This document shows, in pieces, positions 8,860 to 17,225 of a DNA stretch of 64,000 bases. This DNA is from CAXTSE01 sp035554115 (lineage in GTDB: Bacteria; Actinomycetota; Actinomycetes; Actinomycetales; Microbacteriaceae). Below the pieces are notes generated by a model, which did not search any database, was not told the origin of the DNA, and saw only the letters and a list, made by a program, of their open reading frames with translations. The first letter of the stretch is position 1. Each line of letters starts with the position of its first letter. The stretch lies in assembly GCA_035554115.1 (NCBI GenBank), contig DATMIW010000045.1:75106-139105 (forward strand). The letters are read 5' to 3'. The position numbers and the translations under genes are program-made.

Positions 8860-9116
8860 TGACCGACTCAAGCCAACCCACGCCTCCGAGTCGCCGCGAC
8901 CGCACCCGCCCCGCCGAGCTGGTGGGACTCGCCGCAATCTTCGCCGCCGTGCTCGGCTTCGTGGTGCTGATGTCGACGCGCGAATGGCTGCTCGCGGTGG
9001 AGTTCGCGGGCGGCGGGTTCATCATCTCGCTGGTGGTGCTGGCAATGCTCATGCTCGCCGTCTCGCCTCCGCCCCCCAGCGATGACGACGACGCGGAGCC
9101 GCCGCGCGGTCACTGA
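8859..9116 (+). CDS. Small two-helix membrane protein
   Basis: 85 residues. Residues 1-22 are polar and Arg-rich, two hydrophobic helices occupy about 23-42 and 47-68, and the tail is Pro- and Asp-rich (PPPPSDDDDAEPP). The ATG at 8859 overlaps the TGA of the preceding gene, which supports this start and a shared transcript. I do not recognise the family; it is probably a partner or accessory of the upstream membrane protein. Confidence 0.65.
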   Translation: MTDSSQPTPPSRRDRTRPAELVGLAAIFAAVLGFVVLMSTREWLLAVEFAGGGFIISLVVLAMLMLAVSPPPPSDDDDAEPPRGH

Positions 9117-9125
9117 CCGCCGCGG

Positions 9126-10502
9126 CTACATGCGGTCGACGAGCTCGTCGGCGATGCCGGTGTAACCCGCCGGCGTGAGAGCCAAGAGCCGTTCGCGCGC
9201 CGCGTCACCGATGTCGAGCTTCTGCACGAACTCGCGCAGCTCGGTGCCCGTGATCCGCTTCCCGCGGGTCAGCTCTTTGAGCATTGCGTAGGGATCTTCG
9301 ATCGAGCTGCGGCCGGCGGTGACCTCGGCACGGATGACGGTCTGAATCGCCTCGCCGAGCACCTCCCAGTTGGCGTCGAGGTCAGCGGCAAGGGCAATCT
9401 CGTCGATGGCGACTTCACCGAGACCACGCGCCAGGTTGTCGAGCGCGAGCACCGAATGTCCGAGCGCGACGCCGATGTTGCGCTGAGTTGACGAGTCGGT
9501 CAGGTCGCGTTGCAGGCGGCTAGTCACAAGAGTTGCCGACAGCGAATCCAGGAGGGCGCTCGACAGCTCCAGATTGGCTTCTGCGTTCTCGAAGCGGATC
9601 GGGTTGATCTTGTGGGGCATCGTTGACGAGCCCGTGGCTCCAGCCTGCGGAACCTGCGCGAGGTAGCCCATCGAAATGTACGACCACACATCGGTGGCCA
9701 GATTGTGAAGGATGCGGTTGACATGGCTGATTGCCGTGAACAGCTCAGCCTGCCAGTCGTGGGATTCGATCTGGGTGGTGAGCGGATTCCAGCTCAGGCC
9801 CAGATGCGCCACGAACTCGTGCGAAACGGTTGCCCAGTCAACGTCGGGGTCGGCCGCGAAATGTGCTGCGAAGGTGCCGGTTGCTCCGCTGAACTTGCCG
9901 AGGGGGGTGATCGCCTCGACCCGCGCGACAACGCGCTCGGCGCGCGCCACGAAGACTGCGAACTCTTTGCCGATTGTGGTCGGAGTCGCCGGTTGGCCGT
10001 GCGTGTGGGCCAACATCGGGATGCCGCGGCCCTCGATCGCGCGCGCCCGGAGCGCCGCGAGCACTGTGCGCACGCGCGGGAGCCACACCTCGTGCACGGC
10101 GGACCGGATCGTGAGCGCATAGGCGAGGTTGTTGATGTCTTCACTCGTGCACGCGAAGTGCGTGAGCTCGGCGATGGAGCCGAGGCCCAGCTCCGCGAGT
10201 TTGGCCCGCACCAGGTACTCCACGGCCTTCACGTCGTGACGGGTGGTCGCCTCGAGGGTGGCGAGTTCGTCGATTTCGGGCTGCCCGAAGTCCTCTACCC
10301 ATTGCCGCAGCGCGGCCAGCTGTTCCGGCGTCAGTTTTGCCGCGCCGAAGAGTCCACGGTCGGTGAGCTGTGCAAGCCACTCCACTTCGACCTGCACGCG
10401 GGCCCGATTGAGACCGGCCTCGCTCAGGTACTCGCCGATTCCTTCGACGGCCGCGCGGTAGCGGCCATCGAGCGGGCTGATCGGTTGGGGGGGCAGCGTC
10501 AT
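9126..10502 (-). CDS. purB: Adenylosuccinate lyase
   Basis: Catalyses two steps of purine synthesis: release of fumarate from SAICAR and from adenylosuccinate. 458 residues. The fumarase/aspartase-superfamily signature GSSTMPHKINP is present, along with TSEDINNLAYAL and HTHGQPATPTT. The length and opening (ISPLDGRY) match the longer E. coli-type PurB. Its ATG overlaps the stop of the upstream phosphatase gene by four bases (ATGA). Confidence 0.96.
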   Translation of the reverse strand: MTLPPQPISPLDGRYRAAVEGIGEYLSEAGLNRARVQVEVEWLAQLTDRGLFGAAKLTPEQLAALRQWVEDFGQPEIDELATLEATTRHDVKAVEYLVRAKLAELGLGSIAELTHFACTSEDINNLAYALTIRSAVHEVWLPRVRTVLAALRARAIEGRGIPMLAHTHGQPATPTTIGKEFAVFVARAERVVARVEAITPLGKFSGATGTFAAHFAADPDVDWATVSHEFVAHLGLSWNPLTTQIESHDWQAELFTAISHVNRILHNLATDVWSYISMGYLAQVPQAGATGSSTMPHKINPIRFENAEANLELSSALLDSLSATLVTSRLQRDLTDSSTQRNIGVALGHSVLALDNLARGLGEVAIDEIALAADLDANWEVLGEAIQTVIRAEVTAGRSSIEDPYAMLKELTRGKRITGTELREFVQKLDIGDAARERLLALTPAGYTGIADELVDRM

Positions 10503-11032
10503 GAGACTCCTCGTCGGATTGCTGGTTCGAGTTGGCGGAAGAGAGCGACGCTCGCGTGCTCGATTGTCGACAGCACGGTGTCAAACAGGGCCGCATCCGA
10601 ATAGTACGGGTCGGGGACGTCAACTGGTGCCGCGCTGTCGGCATCGAACGTCATCAATAATTCCACCTTTGACTGATCATGCTCGCGCGCAGCCCATTCG
10701 CGCAGGATGCGCTCTTGGCCGCGGTCAAAGGCGACAACCAGGTCGAGTTGGGCAAACCAGGCCGGATCGAACTGACGAGCACGGTGCTCCGAGCCGTCGT
10801 ATCCGCGTGCCGCGAGGGCAGTGATCGTGCGTGCATCGGCGCGTTCGCCGACATGCCAGTCACCAGTTGCGGCGGAACTGACCGAGACCCAGGGGTCCAG
10901 TGCGGCCTGGGAGATGAGGCGATGGAAGATCGCCTCGGCCATCACTGATCGACAGATGTTTCCTGTGCAGACAAAACAGATGCGGAAGGCGGCAGGTCGG
11001 GAACCTTCGCCATCGAACGTCATGGTCCTCAT
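10499..11032 (-). CDS. Low-molecular-weight protein-tyrosine phosphatase
   Basis: 177 residues from ATG 11032; a longer in-frame opening to 11272 has no homologous content and is rejected as the start. The P-loop CTGNICR at residues 22-28 is the CX5R catalytic motif, followed by Ser. The general-acid loop appears as VPDPYY near residue 137. The class dephosphorylates tyrosine, or arginine in some homologues. It sits immediately upstream of purB with an ATGA overlap. Bacterial homologues often act on kinases of capsule or polysaccharide synthesis, but none is nearby, so the target is unknown. Confidence 0.88.
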   Translation of the reverse strand: MRTMTFDGEGSRPAAFRICFVCTGNICRSVMAEAIFHRLISQAALDPWVSVSSAATGDWHVGERADARTITALAARGYDGSEHRARQFDPAWFAQLDLVVAFDRGQERILREWAAREHDQSKVELLMTFDADSAAPVDVPDPYYSDAALFDTVLSTIEHASVALFRQLEPAIRRGVS

Positions 11033-11183
11033 TGTGCTCTTTTCCGGCCGATACGTCGCGGGTGATTGTCGCGGGTGATTCCTTCCCCGTGCATATGACC
11101 GCCGACTTTCCCCGGCTTGCCACGTCCCCGTCGCGTCGCGGTATTCGGTACCGCATTCTGGGCATCTACTTCGAAGGAGTCCC

Positions 11184-11432
11184 ATGCCGCTTCCCCCCGG
11201 TGCCATCCAAACCGTGCTCGAACGTCGCATCGCGGTGCTGATGCCGATCGAAGATCGGCTGCGAACGGCCACTGCCCATCCCGTGATTGCGCCGTCCGAT
11301 TGGCACGGTCCGGCATCCGCCGCGTATGGCGACCTCGACCAACGGGTCCGTTACCGAGTGGCAGGTGCTGCGCAGCATGTTTCGGCTGCCCTTGCCGCCA
11401 CCCGCCTCGCCTTGGCTGAGATCGATGGGTGA
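11184..11432 (+). CDS. Small WXG-like helical-hairpin protein
   Basis: 82 residues: two predicted amphipathic helices (about 5-33 and 45-79) joined by a turn carrying W-H-G at residues 40-42. Length and motif position resemble the WXG100 (EsxA/B-like) family of type VII secretion substrates and chaperones. Its last eight bases overlap the start of the hydrolase gene, so the two are co-translated. WXG100 membership is an inference, since a single WXG motif is weak evidence and no ESX secretion gene lies in the window. Confidence 0.5.
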   Translation: MPLPPGAIQTVLERRIAVLMPIEDRLRTATAHPVIAPSDWHGPASAAYGDLDQRVRYRVAGAAQHVSAALAATRLALAEIDG

Positions 11433-12867
11433 CGGCGCGGGAACTGAGCCGGGTGCGACTCCGGATACGGGCGGCCCGCTTTTCGTGTCGCCAGCGGGCG
11501 AATTCGCAGTCTCCACTGACGCGCTCCAGGCCCATTCGGATCGCCTAGGTCACCTGAGCGATCAGTTGACGAGCGATTCCCGACGTCTGAGGGATTTGCC
11601 GCACCTGGGGTCCGCGGCCTCTGGCGCGACTGCCCGAGCGCTCAGCAGCGAGGCACTTCTCGAAGAAGCCCGGACGGCGATGGCCGCCGCGGCTCATGTG
11701 GCCGACCGAGCGAAACACGAGTTGTCGGTCGCGATTGTCGACTACACCTGGGCCGAGCATGAGGCTCATGCGCGCGCTCTCGGAGTCTCGCAGACGATGA
11801 CGGCCACCTTCGCACCCTTCATGAAGATGTTCCTGCCGGGAGCCCTCCTCGCGGGAGTTGGCGCGGCGGCCGTGTTGAAGGATCCGGCTCGACAGCGTCA
11901 GTTGGGCGACTGGCTGATGCGGCATCCCGAGATCTACACCTCACCCAAGTTCGTCGAGGCCGTGCGCATGTCGGTCATGAGTGCCGACGATGCTGCCGGA
12001 GGAATGGCCGGTTTGCCGCCAGGCGCGATGGCGGCGCTGCTGGCATCCGCAGGCTATGTCGGCGTGCAGGGTGGGGCCGTGCTCGCAGTCGAGGGCGCAC
12101 GGCAGTTCGGTCTGCTGCAGGAGACAGATGTCCGAATCTCGACCACCTCATCCGCGACCCACCCCGCGACCCCGAATTCGGCCGCGCTGGGCGTGGAAGA
12201 GCGCCTAGCTCGCGTGCCCGAGGGGGATCAGGTGCGGATCGAAAAATACGACGCACCAGGGGCCGAGCCACGCTACGTCGTCTATGTGGGCCCGACCGAG
12301 ACGTTCTCTCCCGCCCTGACGAGCGAACCGTGGGATCTGTCGAGCAATATCGGGGGAGTGGCCGGTATGGACTCCGCCTCGCTGCGTGCCACCGAGATGG
12401 CAATGACCGAGGCCGGGATCACCGCGGATTCACCGGTCGAACTTGTCGGGTTCTCGCAGGGTGGACTGGTTGCCGCTCGTCTTGCGGCTTCCGGCGACTG
12501 GCATGCCGTGGGGCTTGAAACCCATGGGGCGCCGACCGGCAACATCGAACTGCCGCGCGGGCTTGCGGGGTTGGCGATCCGCAATAGCGACGACTTCGTA
12601 CCGGCGCTCGCCGGTCCGCAGCTGGATCACACCCTCACACAGGTGGAGCGTCGTGCCTTCGATGAGGGCGCGGACATTCCGACCGACAAACCGGGGCCCG
12701 CGCACCAGCGCGGTGCCTACGTCGCCACAGCCACAGCTGTCGACGCTGCGCAATCGGATGCCGTGCAACAGCAGATCAGATTCTTGGACTCATTCATGAC
12801 CGATTACACCTCGCAGGAGGGATCCACGGTGACAGTGACGAAGTACCACGCAGAACGTGTTCCGTAG
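11425..12867 (+). CDS. Alpha/beta-hydrolase-fold protein with N-terminal helical domain
   Basis: 480 residues from ATG 11425, which overlaps the upstream gene. Residues about 20-135 are Ala-rich helices of the kind seen in ESX-associated or LXG-like N-domains. Residues about 140-250 are Gly/Ala-rich with possible membrane-active segments. The C-terminal part contains the nucleophile elbow GFSQGG (Ser near 344), then NSDDFVPAL and GPAHQRGAY, which could supply Asp and His of a catalytic triad. There is no signal peptide. It may be a secreted lipase/esterase or an effector. The substrate is unknown. Confidence 0.6.
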   Translation: MGDGAGTEPGATPDTGGPLFVSPAGEFAVSTDALQAHSDRLGHLSDQLTSDSRRLRDLPHLGSAASGATARALSSEALLEEARTAMAAAAHVADRAKHELSVAIVDYTWAEHEAHARALGVSQTMTATFAPFMKMFLPGALLAGVGAAAVLKDPARQRQLGDWLMRHPEIYTSPKFVEAVRMSVMSADDAAGGMAGLPPGAMAALLASAGYVGVQGGAVLAVEGARQFGLLQETDVRISTTSSATHPATPNSAALGVEERLARVPEGDQVRIEKYDAPGAEPRYVVYVGPTETFSPALTSEPWDLSSNIGGVAGMDSASLRATEMAMTEAGITADSPVELVGFSQGGLVAARLAASGDWHAVGLETHGAPTGNIELPRGLAGLAIRNSDDFVPALAGPQLDHTLTQVERRAFDEGADIPTDKPGPAHQRGAYVATATAVDAAQSDAVQQQIRFLDSFMTDYTSQEGSTVTVTKYHAERVP

Positions 12868-12898
12868 GCACGGCTCGACTAACGGGTCGGCACACCGG

Positions 12899-12941
12899 AT
12901 GGCCTTATTTTCGGCTAGAAATATGGCCTATCGAAAGGCTA
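12899..12941 (+). promoter_or_regulatory. Tandem operator repeats of the toxin-antitoxin operon
   Basis: Two copies of ATGGCCT-N7-GGCTA lie at 12899-12917 and 12923-12941, 24 bp apart. Each is itself an imperfect inverted repeat (TGGCC / GGCTA). They end ten bases before the antitoxin ATG. Phd/YefM antitoxins bind such promoter repeats to repress their own operon. The surroundings are AT-rich for this genome. Confidence 0.65.
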
Positions 12942-12951
12942 ATCTGGCGCT

Positions 12952-13221
12952 ATGCAAACCATGTCTGTCAGCGAAGCCAAGGACAAGCTCTCGACTTTGG
13001 TGGAAAGTGTTGAGTCCACTCATGACGCCGTCATGATCACCCGTCATGGAAAGCCGGCGGCGATTCTGATTTCACCCGACGACCTGGACTCCCTTCAGCA
13101 AACGTTGGCCTGGCTCTCGGACCCTGACCATGCTGCAGAAATGGCGGAAGCCGAATCGGACGTTGCGCACGGACGGATGCTTTCCCTGGAGGAAGTGCGC
13201 GCGCAGCTGGCAAAGCGGTGA
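12952..13221 (+). CDS. Phd/YefM-family antitoxin
   Basis: 89 residues. The N-terminal domain (MSVSEAKDKLSTLVESVE, then MITRHGKPAAILISPDDLDSL) is the Phd/YefM DNA-binding and dimerisation fold. The acidic C-terminal tail wraps the toxin in known members. It overlaps the toxin gene by four bases. It neutralises the downstream RelE-type toxin and probably represses the operon through the tandem repeats upstream. Confidence 0.92.
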   Translation: MQTMSVSEAKDKLSTLVESVESTHDAVMITRHGKPAAILISPDDLDSLQQTLAWLSDPDHAAEMAEAESDVAHGRMLSLEEVRAQLAKR

Positions 13222-13496
13222 CAACCGGTCCCTACCGAATCAAGGTGTCCCGACCCGCCTCCCGAGCGCTGGGTCGCCTTGCACCGAAGCTCCTTGACGC
13301 GGTGCTCCGATTCTTGGACGGACCGCTCACGGAAAACCCACTTCGAGCGACCAAACCACTCGGTGCCGAGCTCAAGGGACTCCGATCCGGCTATGTCGGT
13401 ATCTCCTACCGGGTTCTGGTGCGCGTCGACGAGAGCGCGCAAGTGGTACAGGTCATGCGCATTGCGCACCGTGCCGACATTTACCGTCACGACTGA
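13218..13496 (+). CDS. RelE/ParE-family toxin
   Basis: 92 residues from GTG 13218. It begins YRIKVSRPASRALGRL and contains GLRSGYVGISYRVLVRV, with MRIAHRADIYR at the C-terminus; this is the RelE/YoeB-like fold with basic active-site residues. RelE-type toxins cleave mRNA on the ribosome. The order antitoxin then toxin and the four-base overlap are standard. It looks intact. Confidence 0.92.
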   Translation: MTTGPYRIKVSRPASRALGRLAPKLLDAVLRFLDGPLTENPLRATKPLGAELKGLRSGYVGISYRVLVRVDESAQVVQVMRIAHRADIYRHD

Positions 13497-13536
13497 CCAC
13501 GGACGGTGAGCTGCCGCCGCGAATCGGTCCGGCTAG

Positions 13537-13953
13537 CTACCGGTCGGTGCGGCGGCGGTCACGGGTCAGGCCACGCAGCACGAGTCCGATGATCCACGCC
13601 AGGATGCCGAGCACGAGAGCGCCGAGCACACCCCAGCCGAAGTTCTCCACCTCGAGCCCAAAGCCGGTGAAGCTGCTGATCCACGCGACGAGCAACAGCA
13701 GCAACCCGTTGACCACGAGCGAGATCAGACCCAGCGTCAACAGGTAGAGAGGGAACGCCACGATTCGCACGAGACCGCCGACAACACCGTTGACGATGCC
13801 GAAGAGCAAGGCGACGAGCACGAGGGTCACAACATATGCACCCGTGTCGCCGTCGCTGCCAAAGGAGAGCACCTGGACGTGTGGCGCGAGGAGCAATGTA
13901 GTTAGCCACAGCGCGAGGGTATTGGTCAACAGACGGACGAGAAGGCTTCGCAT
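13537..13953 (-). CDS. Small four-helix membrane protein (phage-holin-family-like, DUF360-type)
   Basis: 138 residues from ATG 13953; a longer in-frame extension to 14049 is not supported. There are four hydrophobic segments with a short basic tail, resembling the small membrane proteins annotated in Actinobacteria as phage holin family, with no phage context here. Function unknown. It converges on the relE gene (gap of 40 bases) and diverges from the aminotransferase gene. Confidence 0.65.
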   Translation of the reverse strand: MRSLLVRLLTNTLALWLTTLLLAPHVQVLSFGSDGDTGAYVVTLVLVALLFGIVNGVVGGLVRIVAFPLYLLTLGLISLVVNGLLLLLVAWISSFTGFGLEVENFGWGVLGALVLGILAWIIGLVLRGLTRDRRRTDR

Positions 13954-14011
13954 GCCCCCATCATCGCGTGAGCCGAACCTCCAAGGGAAGCTGAACCCTA
14001 GGCTGAGGATC

Positions 14012-15097
14012 ATGCCTGTCACACTCCGACCCGAGATCGCGGAGCTCACGCCCTACCGGCAGGGTCGCCCCGCGGCACGGGATGCGTTCAAACTCTCGTC
14101 AAATGAGAGCCCGTTTCCGCCGCACCCTGCGGTGCTGGCCGCCGTCGCCGAATCGCAGCTGAACCGCTACCCCGACGGCACGGCACAGGGGCTGAGTGCG
14201 GTTCTTGCCCGACGCCTCGGGGTCGAACTCGACGAGGTGCACGTCGGTTCCGGGTCTGTGGCGATCCTGCAGCAGCTGATTCAGGCCGCTGCGGGGCCCG
14301 GCGACGAGGTCGTTTACGCCTGGCGGTCATTCGAGGCCTACCCCGGCCTCGTGACGGTGGCGGGCGCGACAAGCGTGAGGGTTCCCGTGCTGCGGGATGG
14401 GCGGCACGACCTGCCCGCAATGGCCGCCGCCGTGACCGAACGGACGCGGGTCGTCCTGGTCTGCACCCCCAACAATCCGACCAGCACGATCGTGACGGCC
14501 GAGGAGTTCCACGCCTTCATGGCGGCAGTCCCCGACACGGTGCTTGTCGTTCTCGACGAGGCCTATCGCGAATTCGTCACTGACCCGGCTGCTGTCGACG
14601 GCATTCCATTGCTCGAGCGCTACCCCAACCTTGTCGTGCTGCGCACCTTCTCGAAGGCATACGGCCTCGCGGGATTGCGGGTCGGCTATGCGGTCGGCGC
14701 GGCCTACATTCTCGATGCGGCCCGATCGGCGGCGATTCCGCTTTCGGTCACGGAGCCTGCGCAGCGTGCAGCCCTCGCCGCACTCGAATACGAGAGCGAG
14801 CTCCTTGAGCGCGTCGATGTGTTGGTGGCCCGGCGCGAAGTGGTCGTGGCTGCCCTTCATGCGCAGGGCTGGGACATTCCCGTGGCGCAGGGGAACTTCG
14901 TCTGGCTTCCCACCGGCGATCAGACCGCCGCTGCGGCCGAAGTCCTCGAACGACACGGAATAGTGGGGCGTGTGTTCGTCCCCGACGGCATCCGCGTGTC
15001 GATCGGCGAGCCGGAATCTGTGGAGAAACTCCTACACGCCACGGCAGAGCTTGTGGGGACCCTTCGAGATTCGGGCGGAAACGCCCGGATAGGGTAG
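14012..15097 (+). CDS. hisC: Histidinol-phosphate / aromatic amino acid aminotransferase
   Basis: PLP-dependent class I/II aminotransferase, 361 residues from ATG 14012. It shows KLSSNESPFPPHP near the N-terminus, TPNNPTST, DEAYREFV and the PLP lysine in TFSKAYGLAGLRVGYA near residue 216. The family covers HisC and the actinobacterial aromatic transaminase Pat, which sequence alone does not separate. The pdhA gene begins five bases after its stop, so the two are co-transcribed. Coupling to a 2-oxoacid dehydrogenase may point to amino acid transamination and 2-oxoacid oxidation rather than histidine synthesis. Confidence 0.88.
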   Translation: MPVTLRPEIAELTPYRQGRPAARDAFKLSSNESPFPPHPAVLAAVAESQLNRYPDGTAQGLSAVLARRLGVELDEVHVGSGSVAILQQLIQAAAGPGDEVVYAWRSFEAYPGLVTVAGATSVRVPVLRDGRHDLPAMAAAVTERTRVVLVCTPNNPTSTIVTAEEFHAFMAAVPDTVLVVLDEAYREFVTDPAAVDGIPLLERYPNLVVLRTFSKAYGLAGLRVGYAVGAAYILDAARSAAIPLSVTEPAQRAALAALEYESELLERVDVLVARREVVVAALHAQGWDIPVAQGNFVWLPTGDQTAAAAEVLERHGIVGRVFVPDGIRVSIGEPESVEKLLHATAELVGTLRDSGGNARIG

Positions 15098-15102
15098 ACC
15101 GC

Positions 15103-16221
15103 ATGGCGTACACCGAGGCGACGGTTCAACTGCTCTCGCCCCAGGGAAAACTGGTCGAGAACGATCGCACGGCCGAGTACCTTCCGTGGATCCACGCGCT
15201 CAGCGATCAGCAGCTGCGCGACTTTCATCGGCAGATGGTGATCATTCGCCGCTTCGACATTGAGGCCGGCAATCTGCAGCGTCAGGGGCAGCTGGCCCTC
15301 TGGATCCCGAGCCTGGGGCAGGAAGGCGCCCAGGTGGGCTCCGGCTATGCCGCGAAAGCCCAAGACCACATCTTCCCGGCCTATCGCGAGCACGTCGTCG
15401 GCCGCATTCGCGGGCTCGACCCCATGCGCATCGTCGAAATGTTGCGCGGACTCAGCCACGGCGGCTGGGTTCCCGAAGAGACCGGCAATTTCCACCTCTA
15501 CACGCTGGTCATCGGATCGCAGTCGCTGCACGCGACCGGATACGCGCTGGGCATGAGCCTCGACGGCACGAGTGGAACCGGCAACCCTGACACCGACGCG
15601 GCGGTTCTCGTGTATTTCGGCGACGGGGCATCGAGCCAGGGGGATGTCTCCGAAGCCATGGTGTTCGCCGCGAGCTTCCAGACACCGCAGGTGTTCTTCC
15701 TGCAGAACAACCACTGGGCCATCTCGGTGCCGGTAGAGCGTCAATCGCGCACGCCGCTCTATTTGCGGGGGACCGGATTCGGCATCCCGAGCGTTCAAAT
15801 CGACGGAAACGATGTGCTCGCCAGCTATGCCGTAACAGCCGCCGGCTTGGATGACGCACGCAGCGGACGTGGACCGCGCTTTATCGAAGCCCTCACCTAT
15901 CGCATGGGCGCACACACCTCGAGCGACGACCCGAGCAAATATCGCGAAAACGACGAACTCACCTTCTGGAGCGAGCGCGACCCGATCGAACGGTTCGAGG
16001 CCTATCTGCGTGATCGCGGTGAAGGCGACGCGTTCTTCCACGAGGTTGCCGTCGAGGCGGAGGATGTTGCTGCGGACGCGCGGATGCGCACGACACAGTT
16101 GGTTGACCCGCCGACATCCAAGATCTTTGCGAGCGTCTACAGCGATCCCCACCCTCTCGTTGAAACGCAGGCCGCGTGGCTTGCCGACTATGAGGCGTCA
16201 TTCGACGGGGGTGCCGAATGA
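15103..16221 (+). CDS. pdhA: 2-oxoacid dehydrogenase E1 component, alpha subunit
   Basis: 372 residues. Thiamine diphosphate-dependent decarboxylase subunit of a pyruvate or branched-chain 2-oxoacid dehydrogenase complex. The ThDP motif GDGASSQGD...NN begins near residue 173, and the phosphorylation-loop-like region YRMGAHTSSDDPSKYR is near 265-280. The presence of separate alpha and beta subunits and the operon with E2 match the branched-chain (BKD-type) complex common in Actinobacteria. Substrate choice between pyruvate and branched-chain acids cannot be fixed here. It overlaps pdhB by four bases. Confidence 0.92.
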   Translation: MAYTEATVQLLSPQGKLVENDRTAEYLPWIHALSDQQLRDFHRQMVIIRRFDIEAGNLQRQGQLALWIPSLGQEGAQVGSGYAAKAQDHIFPAYREHVVGRIRGLDPMRIVEMLRGLSHGGWVPEETGNFHLYTLVIGSQSLHATGYALGMSLDGTSGTGNPDTDAAVLVYFGDGASSQGDVSEAMVFAASFQTPQVFFLQNNHWAISVPVERQSRTPLYLRGTGFGIPSVQIDGNDVLASYAVTAAGLDDARSGRGPRFIEALTYRMGAHTSSDDPSKYRENDELTFWSERDPIERFEAYLRDRGEGDAFFHEVAVEAEDVAADARMRTTQLVDPPTSKIFASVYSDPHPLVETQAAWLADYEASFDGGAE

Positions 16222-17210
16222 GTGAGCCGACAGCGCACGAGCAACTGACGCTCGCCAAGGCGATCAACCTGGGGCTGCAGAAAGCTCTCGCCGACGACGA
16301 AAAAGTCCTGCTGATGGGCGAGGACATTGCCACACTTGGTGGGGTGTTCCGCGTCACCGAGGGATTGAAAGCCGAGTTCGGCGAACGTCGCGTTATCGAT
16401 ACGCCGCTTGCCGAATCCGCGATCGTCGGGACGGCGATCGGCCTCGCGATGCGTGGATTCCGCCCGGTGTGTGAAATCCAGTTCGATGGATTTATTTTCC
16501 CCGGCTTCGACCAGATCACCTCCCAGCTGGCGAAGCTGACATATCGCAATGAGGGCCACCAGTCGTTCCCGGTCGTGATTCGGGTGCCGTATGGCGGTCA
16601 CATCGGCGCCGTCGAACACCATCAGGAAAGTCCGGAGGCGTACTTCGCTCACACTCCTGGCCTCCGTGTCGTGAGCCCGGCAACCCCGCACGACGGGTAC
16701 TGGATGATTCAGGAAGCGATCGCCAGCAACGACCCGGTCATGTTCTTCGAGCCGAAGAGCCGGTACTGGCAGCGCGGCGAAGTCGACCGCAGTGCGAGTG
16801 GAGTTGCGTTCCAGAGCAGCCGCGTCGTGCGGGTCGGCACCGACGTCACTGTTGTCGGTCACGGTGCGATGGTGCCGATGCTGCTGCAGGCCGCCGAAAT
16901 CGCAGCCGAAGAGGGCACCAGCATCGAGGTCATCGACCTGCGCTCGCTGTCTCCTATCGACTACGCGCCGATCGTCGCCTCTGTGCAGAAGACCGGCCGC
17001 ATCGTCGTCACGCAAGAAGCGCCGGGTCATGTGAGTGTCGGGTCTGAGGTCGCGGCAACGGTGTCTGAGCGCGCGTTCTATTCCCTTGAGGCGCCGGTGC
17101 TGCGTGTCAGCGGCTTCGACACCCCTTTCCCCCCCGCCAAACTCGAAACGTCGTACCTCCCGGATGCCGACCGCATCCTCGAGGCCGTCGACCGAGCTCT
17201 CGCCTACTGA
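16218..17210 (+). CDS. pdhB: 2-oxoacid dehydrogenase E1 component, beta subunit
   Basis: 330 residues with the transketolase-like pyrimidine domain (LMGEDIATLGGVFRVTEGL, TPLAESAIVG, CEIQFDGF) and C-terminal domain (IEVIDLRSLSPID). It forms the alpha2beta2 E1 heterotetramer with PdhA, with ThDP bound at the interface. ATG overlaps the pdhA stop; the E2 gene starts 15 bases after its stop. Confidence 0.94.
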   Translation: MSEPTAHEQLTLAKAINLGLQKALADDEKVLLMGEDIATLGGVFRVTEGLKAEFGERRVIDTPLAESAIVGTAIGLAMRGFRPVCEIQFDGFIFPGFDQITSQLAKLTYRNEGHQSFPVVIRVPYGGHIGAVEHHQESPEAYFAHTPGLRVVSPATPHDGYWMIQEAIASNDPVMFFEPKSRYWQRGEVDRSASGVAFQSSRVVRVGTDVTVVGHGAMVPMLLQAAEIAAEEGTSIEVIDLRSLSPIDYAPIVASVQKTGRIVVTQEAPGHVSVGSEVAATVSERAFYSLEAPVLRVSGFDTPFPPAKLETSYLPDADRILEAVDRALAY

Positions 17211-17225
17211 TCAGAGGAGCCGACC

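Noticed and set aside
13537..13953. Phage holin as evidence for a prophage
   Set aside because: The protein only resembles small membrane proteins given that name; no integrase, capsid, tail or lysin gene is near.
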